Assembly (NCBI GenBank): GCA_963545085.1
Contig: CAUUHV010000001.1
Coordinates: 124,001-188,000 of the forward strand
Source of the DNA: Catonella sp963545085
GTDB taxonomy: Bacteria; Bacillota; Clostridia; Lachnospirales; Lachnospiraceae
Direction: 5' to 3'
DNA: 64,000 nt
Of the stretch, positions 1-7,467 are shown piece after piece; positions within the stretch are counted from its first letter, which is position 1; every line of letters starts with the position of its first letter. A program made the position numbers and the translations under genes. The notes beneath the pieces are model-generated. The model was not told the origin of the DNA. It made no database searches and worked only from the letters and a program-made list of their open reading frames with translations.

Positions 1-1596
1 CAGCCTTATATGGACGAAGGAGAGATAGTCAGTACTTATGTTATGCCTATTGAGGATAATAACGGCAAACTCATAGGTATGGTAGCGGCTGATATCTATG
101 TTACCGATATTTCGAATATACTTGCGCAGGATCCGGAGAACGGTTCCGATGATTTCACAGCTCTTACATCGGGAGAAGGAATTGTTGTAGCGCATTCAAC
201 AGATAGCAGTTTTGTAATGAAAGATTTGAGCGGTGACGCAAATGTAATGTCTCATATAAATATGGCACAGCAGATGCAGGAGTCGGAAGCGGAGCATACC
301 TCACTCACTACAGGTAAAGATTCGGTATTTATATATGTACCGGTCAATACTGAAGGTACTCCTGAAAACTGGGTATTTCAGTCTGTAGTATCTAAAACTA
401 AAATGACAAAAGAGGCGGTACATGACGCCGTTTCAAGTATAATAATCAATGTGGTTGTGATAATCGGTATCGCGTTGGTGATATTCCTGCTTTTAAGAAG
501 AATGGTTTCACTTCCTCTTTCTGTTGTAAACAGATGTCTCAGGAAGCTTGCGGATTATAATCTCAATCTTGACGCGGAGAGAGCCGAGAACGCTAAATAT
601 GATAAGAGCGGGGATGAGATTGCGGGGATTATACTCAGTCTCAGAAAGCTTCACCAGAATCTTACAAGTATAGTTTCAAATATTACTTCTCATGCTCAGA
701 ATACGGCAGCTACGGCGGAAGAGCTTACAGCTACGGCTCAGTCTACGTCAGATGCGGCAGGTGAGGTGGCTACGGCTGTTACCAATATAGCGGAGGGAGC
801 TACTTCGCAGGCACAGGATACACAGAACGCGGCTTCTTCTGTTGAAACGGCAAACAGACTTCTTGTTGAGATGATAGAAACTTTAGAGGAGCTTTCATCA
901 GCTACAGATACTATAGATAAGTGCAAAAATGACGGAAATGCGACTCTTAGGGAACTTGTAAAACTTACCGATGAAAATAACAAGATTTCCGATCAGGTAA
1001 GCACGGTAATTACTGAAACAAATCGCAGTACCGAAAAGATATCAAATGCTTCCGAAATGATACAGTCAATTTCCGATCAGACAAATCTCCTTGCACTCAA
1101 TGCGGCTATTGAGGCGGCAAGAGCGGGTGAGGCAGGCAGAGGCTTTGCGGTGGTTGCAGATGAAATCAGAAAGCTTGCGGAACAGTCCGCCGGATTTACA
1201 AGCGAGATAAGACAGGTTATAGATGAACTTAAGTCTAAGGCTGAATCCGCAGTGACCATGATGGACGAGTCAAATGAGATGGTTAAGAAGCAGGGCGAGA
1301 AGGTTCAGGAAACGAGAGAGAAGTTTGAGGAGATATCAAGAGCAGTCGAGAACAGTAAGGCTATTGTAACGGAGATAAATGCTTCCTCAAAGACTATTGA
1401 AGAAGAAAACAAGAATGTCATAAGAGTGGTTGAAAATCTTTCGGCAATAGCGGAAGAGAATGCGGCTACTACAGAGGAGGCGTCGGCTTCCGTAGATACT
1501 CAGGTTCAGTCAATCGGTGATATTTCGTCGGCAAGTGAGAATCTTGCGAATATCGCTACTGAACTTCAGGATGAGGTATCAAGGTTTACATTCTGA
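1..1596 (+). CDS. Methyl-accepting chemotaxis protein, 5'-truncated by window edge
   Basis: Membrane chemoreceptor that passes ligand signals to the CheA/CheW array. The frame is open from base 1 (Q-P-Y before the first Met at 10), so the start lies outside the window and the gene is partial, not broken. The visible part begins in the second half of a periplasmic-type sensor domain of the dCache kind (motif GKLIGMVAADI). One membrane segment follows at about residues 145-163, then a HAMP-like linker and a long cytoplasmic coiled coil. The receptor tip is clear: the stretch around DQTNLLALNAAIEAARAGE matches the MCP signalling hairpin. The C-terminal end resembles that of the second receptor at 42060-44087. 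The ligand cannot be read from sequence. A hairpin terminator follows at once. Confidence 0.95.
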   Translation, partial: QPYMDEGEIVSTYVMPIEDNNGKLIGMVAADIYVTDISNILAQDPENGSDDFTALTSGEGIVVAHSTDSSFVMKDLSGDANVMSHINMAQQMQESEAEHTSLTTGKDSVFIYVPVNTEGTPENWVFQSVVSKTKMTKEAVHDAVSSIIINVVVIIGIALVIFLLLRRMVSLPLSVVNRCLRKLADYNLNLDAERAENAKYDKSGDEIAGIILSLRKLHQNLTSIVSNITSHAQNTAATAEELTATAQSTSDAAGEVATAVTNIAEGATSQAQDTQNAASSVETANRLLVEMIETLEELSSATDTIDKCKNDGNATLRELVKLTDENNKISDQVSTVITETNRSTEKISNASEMIQSISDQTNLLALNAAIEAARAGEAGRGFAVVADEIRKLAEQSAGFTSEIRQVIDELKSKAESAVTMMDESNEMVKKQGEKVQETREKFEEISRAVENSKAIVTEINASSKTIEEENKNVIRVVENLSAIAEENAATTEEASASVDTQVQSIGDISSASENLANIATELQDEVSRFTF

Positions 1597-1620
1597 TAAT
1601 CAAAAAGTAAAATGCAAAAG

Positions 1621-1651
1621 GCGGCTCTGCATGAAGCGGAGCCGTTTTTTT
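1621..1651 (+). terminator. Rho-independent terminator of the chemoreceptor gene
   Basis: Inverted repeat CGGCTCTGC / GCGGAGCCG (one G-T pair) around a five-base loop, followed by seven T. It lies 25 bases after the MCP stop codon. Confidence 0.85.
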
Positions 1652-1775
1652 GAGTAATAAACCGAAATATGCGTATTATTATTGAAGGTGTGTTTGTGAG
1701 GATGATAAAAAATTGAGCAGTAAACTTTTTTCGCCCGCTTGCCGTATGATAGGAAATATGAGCGCCCAACAAAAA

Positions 1776-1789
1776 CAAACACTTGTTCG
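1776..1789 (+). promoter_or_regulatory. Candidate LexA (SOS) box over the dinB -35
   Basis: CAAACACTTGTTCG agrees at 12 of 14 positions with the Gram-positive LexA (Cheo) box CGAACRNRYGTTCG. It overlaps the -35 hexamer at 1783-1788, where a bound repressor would block RNA polymerase. Polymerase IV genes are common members of SOS regulons, which supports the reading; binding itself is inferred. Confidence 0.65.
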
Positions 1790-1811
1790 AAATAAAAAAG
1801 TATGATATACT
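1783..1811 (+). promoter_or_regulatory. Sigma-A promoter of dinB
   Basis: TTGTTC (1783-1788), a 17-base spacer, then TATACT (1806-1811). The predicted start site is about 35 bases upstream of the dinB start codon. Confidence 0.7.
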
Positions 1812-1853
1812 CTTTTTACAGAAATTAAATTATCTGCGAAAGGAGGCATTTTT

Positions 1854-3113
1854 TTGGACAGAATTATTTTTCATGTAGATGTAAACTCCGCCTTTCTTTC
1901 GTGGAGCGCGGTAAAGAGACTTAAAGAAAATCCGGAGGCGGGGGATTTGAGGTTTATTCCGTCAGCAGTCGGAGGAGATGTGAAGTTAAGGCACGGGGTA
2001 ATAACCGCCTGTTCTCTGCCTGCTAAAAAATATGGAGTAAAGACCGGAGAGCCTGTGATAAAGGCGCTTGAAAAATGTCCGGGACTTGTTATAATTCCGT
2101 CCGACTTTGTCTGTTACAGAGAATATTCAAATAAATTTATAGCTATTTTAAAAAAATATTCTCCGTTTGTGGAGCAGGCGTCTATAGATGAAGCTTATGT
2201 GGATATGACGGAAACTGAGGAAAAATTTAAAAAAGATACTGAGGAGGGGATACCGTTTCCTTTGTGTGCGGCAAAAAAAATAAAGGATGAAATAAAGAAC
2301 GAATTGGGATTTACCGTTAATATCGGAATCTCTACAGTAAAGCTGCTTGCGAAGATGGCGAGCGATTTTGAAAAACCCGATAAGATTCATACCTTATATA
2401 AAGAAGATATAGAAGAAAAAATGTGGAGACTTGATATAAGGAAGCTTCACGGCTGCGGGAGAGCTACATCCGAAAAGCTTGGAAATATAGGGATAAAAAC
2501 CATAGGAGACGCTGCAAAAACGGATAAAAAGCTGTTATGTTCCCTGCTCGGCATGAAAGCGGGTGAGTATATATATAACAGCTGCAACGGTATAGGAAGC
2601 GATACGGTAATCTATAAAAGGGAGGCCGCAAAAAGCTACTCTAACGAAACTACAATCGCGGAGGATATAACAAGCGTAAATTACGAAGAAATCCATGAGA
2701 TAATAAAGACGCTTTCAGACAAGGTGTCCAAACGGCTGAAAAAGGATTCCATAACGGCATACACGGTTACGGCTACAATAAAAACCGCTGATTTTAAAAG
2801 ATATTCCAAACAGACTACACTTGCAAACCCCGTTAATGACTGTAAAATAATATATGAGGTGTCGAAACGGCTTATAAATGAGCTCTGCTTCGGAAAGAGA
2901 GGAGTTTTTAAGGATGGCGGAGGTATAAGGCTTATAGGGATAGGCTGTTCGGGGCTTGATAACGGAGAGTTCAGGCAGATGGATATATTTTCATATATGA
3001 GAGAGAATGCCGAAAAAGAGAGAATCAGGCAAAATGAGCGAAGCAGGAAGGAAAAAGCGGATAAGTTAAGTGAAATGATGACGGAGGCTGAAAGAAAGTT
3101 CGGGAAGCCGTGA
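1854..3113 (+). CDS. dinB: DNA polymerase IV (Y-family translesion polymerase)
   Basis: Error-prone polymerase that copies past damaged bases. The N-terminus carries the first metal site (HVDVNSAFLSW) and the palm motif SIDEAYVD carries the catalytic Asp-Glu pair. A helix-hairpin-helix thumb region (LHGCGRATSEKLGNIGI) and a little-finger domain follow. At 419 residues it is full length for clostridial DinB. The start is a TTG at 1854, chosen because AGGAGG sits seven bases upstream (1841-1846) and the motif-bearing N-terminus follows directly. Promoter and LexA-type box upstream suggest damage-induced expression. The stop codon abuts phage-derived sequence that begins immediately after it. 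Confidence 0.95.
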   Translation: MDRIIFHVDVNSAFLSWSAVKRLKENPEAGDLRFIPSAVGGDVKLRHGVITACSLPAKKYGVKTGEPVIKALEKCPGLVIIPSDFVCYREYSNKFIAILKKYSPFVEQASIDEAYVDMTETEEKFKKDTEEGIPFPLCAAKKIKDEIKNELGFTVNIGISTVKLLAKMASDFEKPDKIHTLYKEDIEEKMWRLDIRKLHGCGRATSEKLGNIGIKTIGDAAKTDKKLLCSLLGMKAGEYIYNSCNGIGSDTVIYKREAAKSYSNETTIAEDITSVNYEEIHEIIKTLSDKVSKRLKKDSITAYTVTATIKTADFKRYSKQTTLANPVNDCKIIYEVSKRLINELCFGKRGVFKDGGGIRLIGIGCSGLDNGEFRQMDIFSYMRENAEKERIRQNERSRKEKADKLSEMMTEAERKFGKP

Positions 3114-3470
3114 GCGCAGAACGGTAAGAATTTTTCCGATATATGCCGGGACATGGATGGGAAAGTTTTTAATGCAAACGAGTGGGAAGTCGGAGTTACC
3201 GTACCGCCTTTTCATGTGTTTTGCCGCGGCACAACGATTCCGTATTTTGATGATGACTTCGGACTTGAAGGAAAAAGAGCCGCAAAAGACAAAGACGGCA
3301 AGACCTATTACGTTCCGGCTGATATGAGTTATAAGGAATGGAAAGAAAAGTTTGTTGTAAAAGACCTGAAGGGAGTATTGCAGAATGGTACCTTGAAAAT
3401 CAAGGAGAAAACCATGGATTTACAATTTTTGCCGAAGAAGATGTACCGAAACAAAACTCAACTTCACTAA
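3114..3470 (+). pseudogene. Fragment of phage minor head/capsid protein (C-terminal end)
   Basis: The frame is open from base 3114, directly after the dinB stop; the first ATG is at 3153. The translated segment DGKVFNANEWEVGVTVPPFH, then CRGTTIPYFDDDFG and GKTYYVPADMSYKEWKEKF, matches the C-terminal end of the SPP1 gp7/Mu F-type minor head proteins of Clostridia phages. These are normally several hundred residues long, and only about the last 80 remain. After about base 3400 the sequence leaves this family. In the next frame, up to 3520, it reads TIFAEEDVPKQNSTSL, possibly a remnant of a second small phage gene. There is no convincing ribosome site, so it is read as debris of a deleted prophage. 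Confidence 0.75.
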
Positions 3471-3488
3471 TGCGAGCCATTAAAAATC

Positions 3489-3516
3489 AAGCACCTGCAA
3501 CAGGGGGCTTTTTTAT
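3489..3516 (+). terminator. Terminator-like hairpin inside the prophage remnant
   Basis: AAGCACCTGCAACAGGGGGC-type stem-loop followed by six T, between the head-protein fragment and the holin fragment. Such GCACCTGC-loop terminators are common in Firmicutes phages. Confidence 0.55.
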
Positions 3517-3531
3517 TTGAAGAAAGGTTAA

Positions 3532-3795
3532 ATGGAGAATTTTATAAAAGCGGTTATAGGAATCATAGGAGCGACTATCACGTCACTATTCGGAGGTTGG
3601 GATACGGCATTGAGTACTTTACTGATTTTTATGGCAATCGACTATGTGACGGGGCTTATCGTCGCAGGGGTATTTAAGAAAAGTCCTAAGACGGAAACAT
3701 GGGCTTTGGAGTCAAGAGTGGGATATAAAGGGCTGTTCCACAAAGGAATGATACATACAAATTGTTTTCTGAACCGTCTTTTTTTGAGGGGATAG
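3532..3795 (+). pseudogene. Truncated phage holin (toxin secretion/phage lysis holin family)
   Basis: The first 70 or so residues look like a phage holin: an N-terminal helix, a second membrane segment (LLIFMAIDYVTGLIVAG) and the family motif with ESRVGYKGL. Intact relatives continue for another 50 or more residues with a third membrane segment. Here the match stops near KGMIHTN and the frame closes after unrelated residues. A weak AAAGG site precedes the ATG. The break point coincides with the start of the next remnant, so a deletion probably fused the two. Lysis function is not expected. Confidence 0.75.
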
Positions 3796-3941
3796 GACGA
3801 CTGATTGATTGGGGTGGCACACTTAACGAGTACAATAATTCACAGTTCGGAGCCGAAGCGGACTATAAGGCTTTAAAATCTGATTGGGAAGCTGTAGGTG
3901 GCGATATAAGAACGGTATATGTTTATTTGAAAAATGATTGA
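3744..3941 (+). pseudogene. Remnant of a small conserved prophage-associated ORF
   Basis: In the frame one base off the holin fragment, the sequence reads on without stops to TGA at 3939-3941. It contains FFEGIGRLIDWGGTLNEYN and, later, EADYKALKSDWEAVGGDI. This looks like a small hypothetical protein found beside clostridial prophages. It has no start codon of its own, because its first codons are merged with the holin remnant. Function unknown; called a remnant by position and missing start. Confidence 0.5.
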
Positions 3942-3967
3942 CTTTTTACGAGATAATATCTTATAAT
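3938..3967 (+). promoter_or_regulatory. Strong sigma-A promoter of the antitoxin RNA
   Basis: TTGACT (3938-3943), an 18-base spacer and a perfect TATAAT (3962-3967). It points right into a region with no rightward coding frame, which is what a small RNA promoter would look like. The predicted start site is about 3974. Confidence 0.75.
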
Positions 3968-3978
3968 ACAGACAGGCG

Positions 3979-4003
3979 AAAGGTTGTTAGTAGCCATAAA
4001 TTC
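3979..4003 (+). repeat. Direct repeat copy A (antitoxin RNA side)
   Basis: AAAGGTTGTTAGTA, then G, then CCATAAATTC. The partner copy is at 4149-4175. Identity is complete across both blocks; only the spacer differs (G against TTT). Confidence 0.85.
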
Positions 4004-4004
4004 G

Positions 4005-4036
4005 AAAACCCCGAGAGGCGCAAACTCTTGGGGTTT
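4005..4036. terminator. Shared bidirectional terminator of toxin and antitoxin RNAs
   Basis: AAAACCCCGAGA / TCTTGGGGTTTT stem with one G-T pair and a loop of about nine bases. It has A residues before and four T after on both strands. It can end the rightward antitoxin RNA and the leftward toxin mRNA, so the two transcripts overlap over the hairpin. Confidence 0.75.
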
Positions 4037-4055
4037 TCTATTCCGTTAAGGCGGC

Positions 4056-4169
4056 TTAATCCTTTTTAGGCTGGTTGCCATTTTTCTTTTCCCTGTTCAG
4101 CCATTTGCTGATACAGTTGGCGACTATACCAGCTGCAACAGAGATTAAAAAGGTTGTTAGTATTTCCAT
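4056..4169 (-). CDS. Fst-like small membrane toxin (37 aa)
   Basis: Too short for standard ORF calling. The protein starts MEILTTFLISVAAGIVANC, one hydrophobic membrane helix of about 20 residues, then ISKWLN and a charged, lysine-rich tail ending KKD. This plan (short helix, a Lys-Trp-Leu-Asn/Asp turn, charged tail) is that of the Fst/Ldr superfamily and of clostridial type I toxins, which damage the membrane when overproduced. The start is fixed by GGAGGTG five bases before the ATG (plus-strand 4175-4181). Part of the ribosome site can pair with CTCCC just upstream in the leader, and Fst mRNA also hides its ribosome site in a 5' hairpin. A plus-strand small RNA complementary to the start codon lies downstream. 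Family placement rests on pattern, not on a search. Confidence 0.7.
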   Translation of the reverse strand: MEILTTFLISVAAGIVANCISKWLNREKKNGNQPKKD

Positions 4170-4175
4170 AAATTC
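4149..4175 (+). repeat. Direct repeat copy B (over the toxin start codon)
   Basis: AAAGGTTGTTAGTA, TTT, CCATAAATTC on the plus strand. On the minus strand this is the toxin initiation region. The CAT at 4167-4169 is the reverse complement of the toxin ATG, so pairing with the small RNA would cover the start codon. Confidence 0.85.
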
Positions 4176-4214
4176 ACCTCCCTCCTATGCCTAAGTGGGA
4201 GAGGCAACGAAAGA

Positions 4215-4220
4215 ATTATA
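4215..4220 (-). promoter_or_regulatory. Extended -10 promoter of the toxin mRNA
   Basis: On the minus strand TG-T-TATAAT, an extended -10. No good -35 is present at 16-18 bases. The predicted 5' UTR is about 40 bases, and CTCCC can pair with the GGGAG just before the ribosome site. Confidence 0.55.
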
Positions 4221-4302
4221 ACATATACAGATACTGAATAACAGAACGTTTTACAGAAATGTAAGGCGCTTTTTGTTGTTTAAAAAAGGATTAAGCAGAA
4301 TG

Positions 4303-4333
4303 AGAGAGTGCAAACCTTAATTTTGCACTCTCT
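4303..4333. terminator. Perfect 12-bp hairpin between the toxin-antitoxin locus and maf
   Basis: AGAGAGTGCAAA / TTTGCACTCTCT with a seven-base loop. The following bases (TGTTGT) are only mildly T-rich. It may be the remains of a terminator or a transcript-end stabiliser. The rest of 4221-4467 is AT-rich and shows no other gene. Confidence 0.45.
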
Positions 4334-4467
4334 TGTTGTAAAATGATGTTTTTCCTGTTACTATTTTGTTAATAATAGGGGCAATTTTCATCATTTTTTA
4401 TAGATGTTAAAAACTGAACTTTTCAGCAAAATAGCGGGTTTTAAGGAGGTAATTTTAAAAATCGTAT

Positions 4468-5100
4468 ATGCTAAAATATATACTTGCTTCGGCTTCACCG
4501 AGAAGAGCGGAGCTTCTTAATAAAATTGTAGGCGATTTTGAGGTTATTATAAGCGATGCGGAGGAAAAGGCGAAGGAGAGTTTTAAGAGAATGTATCCGA
4601 GTGACAAGGCATGTTCTCTTTCGGCATTAAAGGCTTCCGATGTGGCTGAGAGAATAATTGAAGAATATAAAGGTAGCAGCGACAGCTTTATAATAATAGG
4701 AGCTGATACTATAGTGATGACGGAAAACGATAAAAGTCTTGAAAAGCCTGCGAATAAAGAAGAAGCTATGGAGATGATAAAGATTTTACAGGGCGATATG
4801 CATAGGGTTTGTACGGGAGTCACGGTTATTTATCTCTCTGCTAAAAACGGAGAGAGGATAGAGAAAACATTTTCAGAATGTACGCGTGTATCCGTATATC
4901 CTATGAGCGAAGAAGAAATCGAGGAATATATTTCTACTGAAGAACCGTATGACAAGGCCGGCGGATATGCGATTCAGGGCAGATTTTCGGTTTTTATTAA
5001 GGGAATTTACGGAGATTACTCAAATGTGGTCGGACTTCCGGTAGGCAGGCTTTACCATGAAATCAAGGAAATATTGAAAGGACGGGAAGATGTACGATAA
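4468..5100 (+). CDS. maf: Maf family nucleotide pyrophosphatase
   Basis: House-cleaning enzyme that hydrolyses non-canonical or excess nucleoside triphosphates; first described as a septum formation inhibitor. The N-terminal signature LASASPRRAELL is present, followed by the GADTIV strand with its catalytic Asp. The C-terminal motif YDKAGGYAIQG, ending with NVVGLPVGRLY, is also clear. At 210 residues it is normal length. The best ribosome site, AAGGAGG at 4443-4449, lies 18 bases before the ATG, farther than usual, but no other start codon exists between an in-frame stop at 4456 and 4468. It overlaps greA by 11 bases, so the two are translationally coupled. Confidence 0.92.
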   Translation: MLKYILASASPRRAELLNKIVGDFEVIISDAEEKAKESFKRMYPSDKACSLSALKASDVAERIIEEYKGSSDSFIIIGADTIVMTENDKSLEKPANKEEAMEMIKILQGDMHRVCTGVTVIYLSAKNGERIEKTFSECTRVSVYPMSEEEIEEYISTEEPYDKAGGYAIQGRFSVFIKGIYGDYSNVVGLPVGRLYHEIKEILKGREDVR

Positions 5101-5593
5101 ACTCACTAAAAATGATATTAAAAGGCTTGAAGAAGAAATAGAGCACAGAAAATTGGTTGTTAGGAAAAAGGCGATAGAAGCGGTAAAAGAGGCGAGGTCG
5201 CATGGAGATTTATCGGAAAATTTTGAGTATTATGCCGCAAAAAAGGAAAAAAATCAAAACGAGAGCAGAATACGCTACCTTGAAAAGATGATAAGAACAG
5301 CGAATGTAGTGGAAGATGTGTCCGGCGAGGATGAAGTGGGACTTGACAATACTGTTCAGGTATATTTTCCGGATGACGATATAACGGAAACATATAAACT
5401 GGTTACTGCGGTAAGAGGAGATTCGCTAAGCAATCTTATTACTATTGCTTCGCCTCTCGGAAAAGCGCTTTTAAAGCATAAAACAGGCGATACGGTTACC
5501 GTAAGAGTAAATGAGAATTATAGCTATGAAGTAATTGTAAAAAGCATAGAGAAAACATCTGACGAGGGTAAAGAGAAGATAAGAAGGTTTTAA
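5090..5593 (+). CDS. greA: Transcription elongation factor GreA
   Basis: Rescues backtracked RNA polymerase by stimulating transcript cleavage. The N-terminal antiparallel coiled coil carries the family signature EARSHGDLSENFEYYAAKKE with acidic tip residues, followed by an FKBP-like C-terminal domain. At 167 residues it is slightly longer than the usual 158. The start codon lies inside the end of maf. A second operon partner, a serine hydrolase, begins 13 bases downstream. Confidence 0.92.
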   Translation: MYDKLTKNDIKRLEEEIEHRKLVVRKKAIEAVKEARSHGDLSENFEYYAAKKEKNQNESRIRYLEKMIRTANVVEDVSGEDEVGLDNTVQVYFPDDDITETYKLVTAVRGDSLSNLITIASPLGKALLKHKTGDTVTVRVNENYSYEVIVKSIEKTSDEGKEKIRRF

Positions 5594-5606
5594 GCGGGGG
5601 AGAATT

Positions 5607-7418
5607 ATGGCAGGTTCGGACAGGGCGGTTTTGACACTTTTATTCGATATTTTAACCGGAAAAACGGGAAGTATAAGCAAAACGGATTTTATACCCGAAA
5701 AGCCCCTTTTTAACAGAGAAAGTCCCGTTTTACAGCCGTTTGAAAGAGCGACACCGGAAAGTGTCGGCATATCTTCAAGAGATTTGATGAGCCTTACGGT
5801 AAGACTTTTTAACTGCAAAAACGTGGATATGCATCATCTTATGGTATTACGGCATGGAAAGGTAATCTGCGAAACATCGTTTTTTCCTTATATAAAGGGT
5901 GACAGACATATAACTTATTCAGTCTGCAAGAGCTTTACGGGCATGGCTATAGGTCTGCTTTATGATGAAGGGAAGCTTAATCTGAATGACAAAGTGAATG
6001 ATATTTTCGGGAGCGGTACGGGAATTTGGAATACGGTAAAATTAAGAGAGCTTACAATAGAGCATCTTCTTACAATGACCTCAGGAGTCGGCTTTAACGA
6101 GGCGGGAGCTTTATCGGGAAATGAGTGGAAGAAAGCTTTTTTTGCTTCGCCGTTAAAAACCAAGCCCGGAACCGTATTTTCTTATAACAGTATGAACTCC
6201 TATATTCTGTCCGCGGTTGTGACTGAACTTACGGGTCTTACCATGGCGGATTTTTTAAAAAAAAGACTTTTTAATAAGATGGGTATAGAAAACGCTTTTT
6301 GGGAAAAGAGCCCGGAAGGGATAACCAAAGGCGGTTGGGGAATGTTCATAACGCCTGAGGATATGGCGAAGCTTGGAACTCTTTATTTAAATAAAGGAAA
6401 ATGGAACGGAGAGCAGCTTATTTCTGAAGATTTTGTAAAGAAAGCGACTTCAAAACAGGTTGAAAACGGAGGAGAAGGATACGGTTATCAGCTTTGGATA
6501 GGAAAGAGAGAGGACAGCTTTATTTTTGACGGTATGATGGGGCAGAATGTGAGGGTTTATCCGGATCTTGATATGGTTATAGTAAATAATGCCGGAGATA
6601 CGGATTTGTTTACAAGCGGCGAGATGGATAAGGTGATAGATGATTTTGTTGATAAACTTGTTGTATCGGATGAACCCTTGCTTGAGGATTACATGGCTGA
6701 AACCGCTCTTAAAAATTTATCGGAAGCTATGGAAAGAGGAGAGTACGGAAGAAAAATAAGCTATTACGGCGGTTGGAGAAGGAAAAACAGTCCGATTTTG
6801 TCAAAGAAAAATTTTGCCGGTAAAGAGAAGGAGTTTTTAAAGAGTATAAACGGAGCTTCTTTTGAACCCGCGGATAAGAGCCATGGAGTTTTTCCTCTGT
6901 TGCTGCAGATGTTTCATAACAATTTTACGGACGGTATAAAGGAAGTGAAATTTGTTTGCGAGGACGGAAAGTATTATGTGCTTTTTTATGAGGGAGAAGC
7001 GGTTCACAGAATACGGATTTGTAATAAAGAGCCTTATTATAGAGTGCTCGATATAAAGGGAGAGCCTTATTCCATAGGCAGTGTGAGCGAATATTCCGAG
7101 GATGAGGACGGTTCTCCGGTGATAAAGCTTTCGGTTTCATTTCTTGAAGAGGTGGCAAAGAGAGAGATAAGATTTTATTTTAAGGAAAATGGTAAGATGA
7201 TAATGAAGCTTGACGAGCTTCCGGGCAGGGAGATAATGAGAGAAGGAGTCGAGGTGGCTGTCGGACAGGCTTTAGAAGCAAATTTTATTGTAAAGAGGAC
7301 GCTCGGAAATGTTGCGGAGCCGTTTATTAAAGGGGCGGTGATGGCTAAGATAAGGCCTGTAATAGAATGTGAGAGGATGAAACAGGATTTTCACAAAACT
7401 TGTAAACACGGGAGTTAA
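5607..7418 (+). CDS. Serine hydrolase of the beta-lactamase class C/CubicO family
   Basis: Probable penicillin-binding-protein-fold esterase or peptidase. The N-terminal 350 residues carry the SxxK motif (SVCK, followed by SFTGMAIGLL), a Tyr-Asn motif (FSYNSMNSY) and the usual GMMGQNVRVYPDLD strand near the end of the catalytic domain. The C-terminal 250 residues hold no motif I can name; similar tails occur in clostridial paralogues. No signal peptide is visible, so it is likely cytoplasmic. The start is an ATG preceded by a GGGGGAG site. Substrate unknown. It follows greA closely and is probably co-transcribed. Confidence 0.8.
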   Translation: MAGSDRAVLTLLFDILTGKTGSISKTDFIPEKPLFNRESPVLQPFERATPESVGISSRDLMSLTVRLFNCKNVDMHHLMVLRHGKVICETSFFPYIKGDRHITYSVCKSFTGMAIGLLYDEGKLNLNDKVNDIFGSGTGIWNTVKLRELTIEHLLTMTSGVGFNEAGALSGNEWKKAFFASPLKTKPGTVFSYNSMNSYILSAVVTELTGLTMADFLKKRLFNKMGIENAFWEKSPEGITKGGWGMFITPEDMAKLGTLYLNKGKWNGEQLISEDFVKKATSKQVENGGEGYGYQLWIGKREDSFIFDGMMGQNVRVYPDLDMVIVNNAGDTDLFTSGEMDKVIDDFVDKLVVSDEPLLEDYMAETALKNLSEAMERGEYGRKISYYGGWRRKNSPILSKKNFAGKEKEFLKSINGASFEPADKSHGVFPLLLQMFHNNFTDGIKEVKFVCEDGKYYVLFYEGEAVHRIRICNKEPYYRVLDIKGEPYSIGSVSEYSEDEDGSPVIKLSVSFLEEVAKREIRFYFKENGKMIMKLDELPGREIMREGVEVAVGQALEANFIVKRTLGNVAEPFIKGAVMAKIRPVIECERMKQDFHKTCKHGS

Positions 7419-7467
7419 ATAGTATTATAGTGGTACAGGACAAAAGGCATAATAATCGGAGGCGGAA

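Larger units (their letters stand above)
3974..4038 (+). ncRNA. Antitoxin small RNA of a par/Fst-like type I system (about 65 nt)
   Basis: Predicted transcript from the promoter at 3938-3967 to the hairpin terminator at 4005-4036. Its 5' half holds a 14-base block (AAAGGTTGTTAGTA) and a 10-base block (CCATAAATTC), separated by one G. Both recur, separated by TTT, at 4149-4175, where they cover the start codon and first codons of the minus-strand toxin. Because the two RNAs are made from opposite strands, the repeat makes this RNA complementary to the toxin's translation start. Size, convergent layout, shared terminator and shared direct repeat are those described for RNA II of the enterococcal par/Fst locus. 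The RNA itself is inferred. Confidence 0.65.

Noticed and set aside
1..1596. Calling the first chemoreceptor a pseudogene
   Set aside because: The frame is open to base 1; it is cut by the window edge only.
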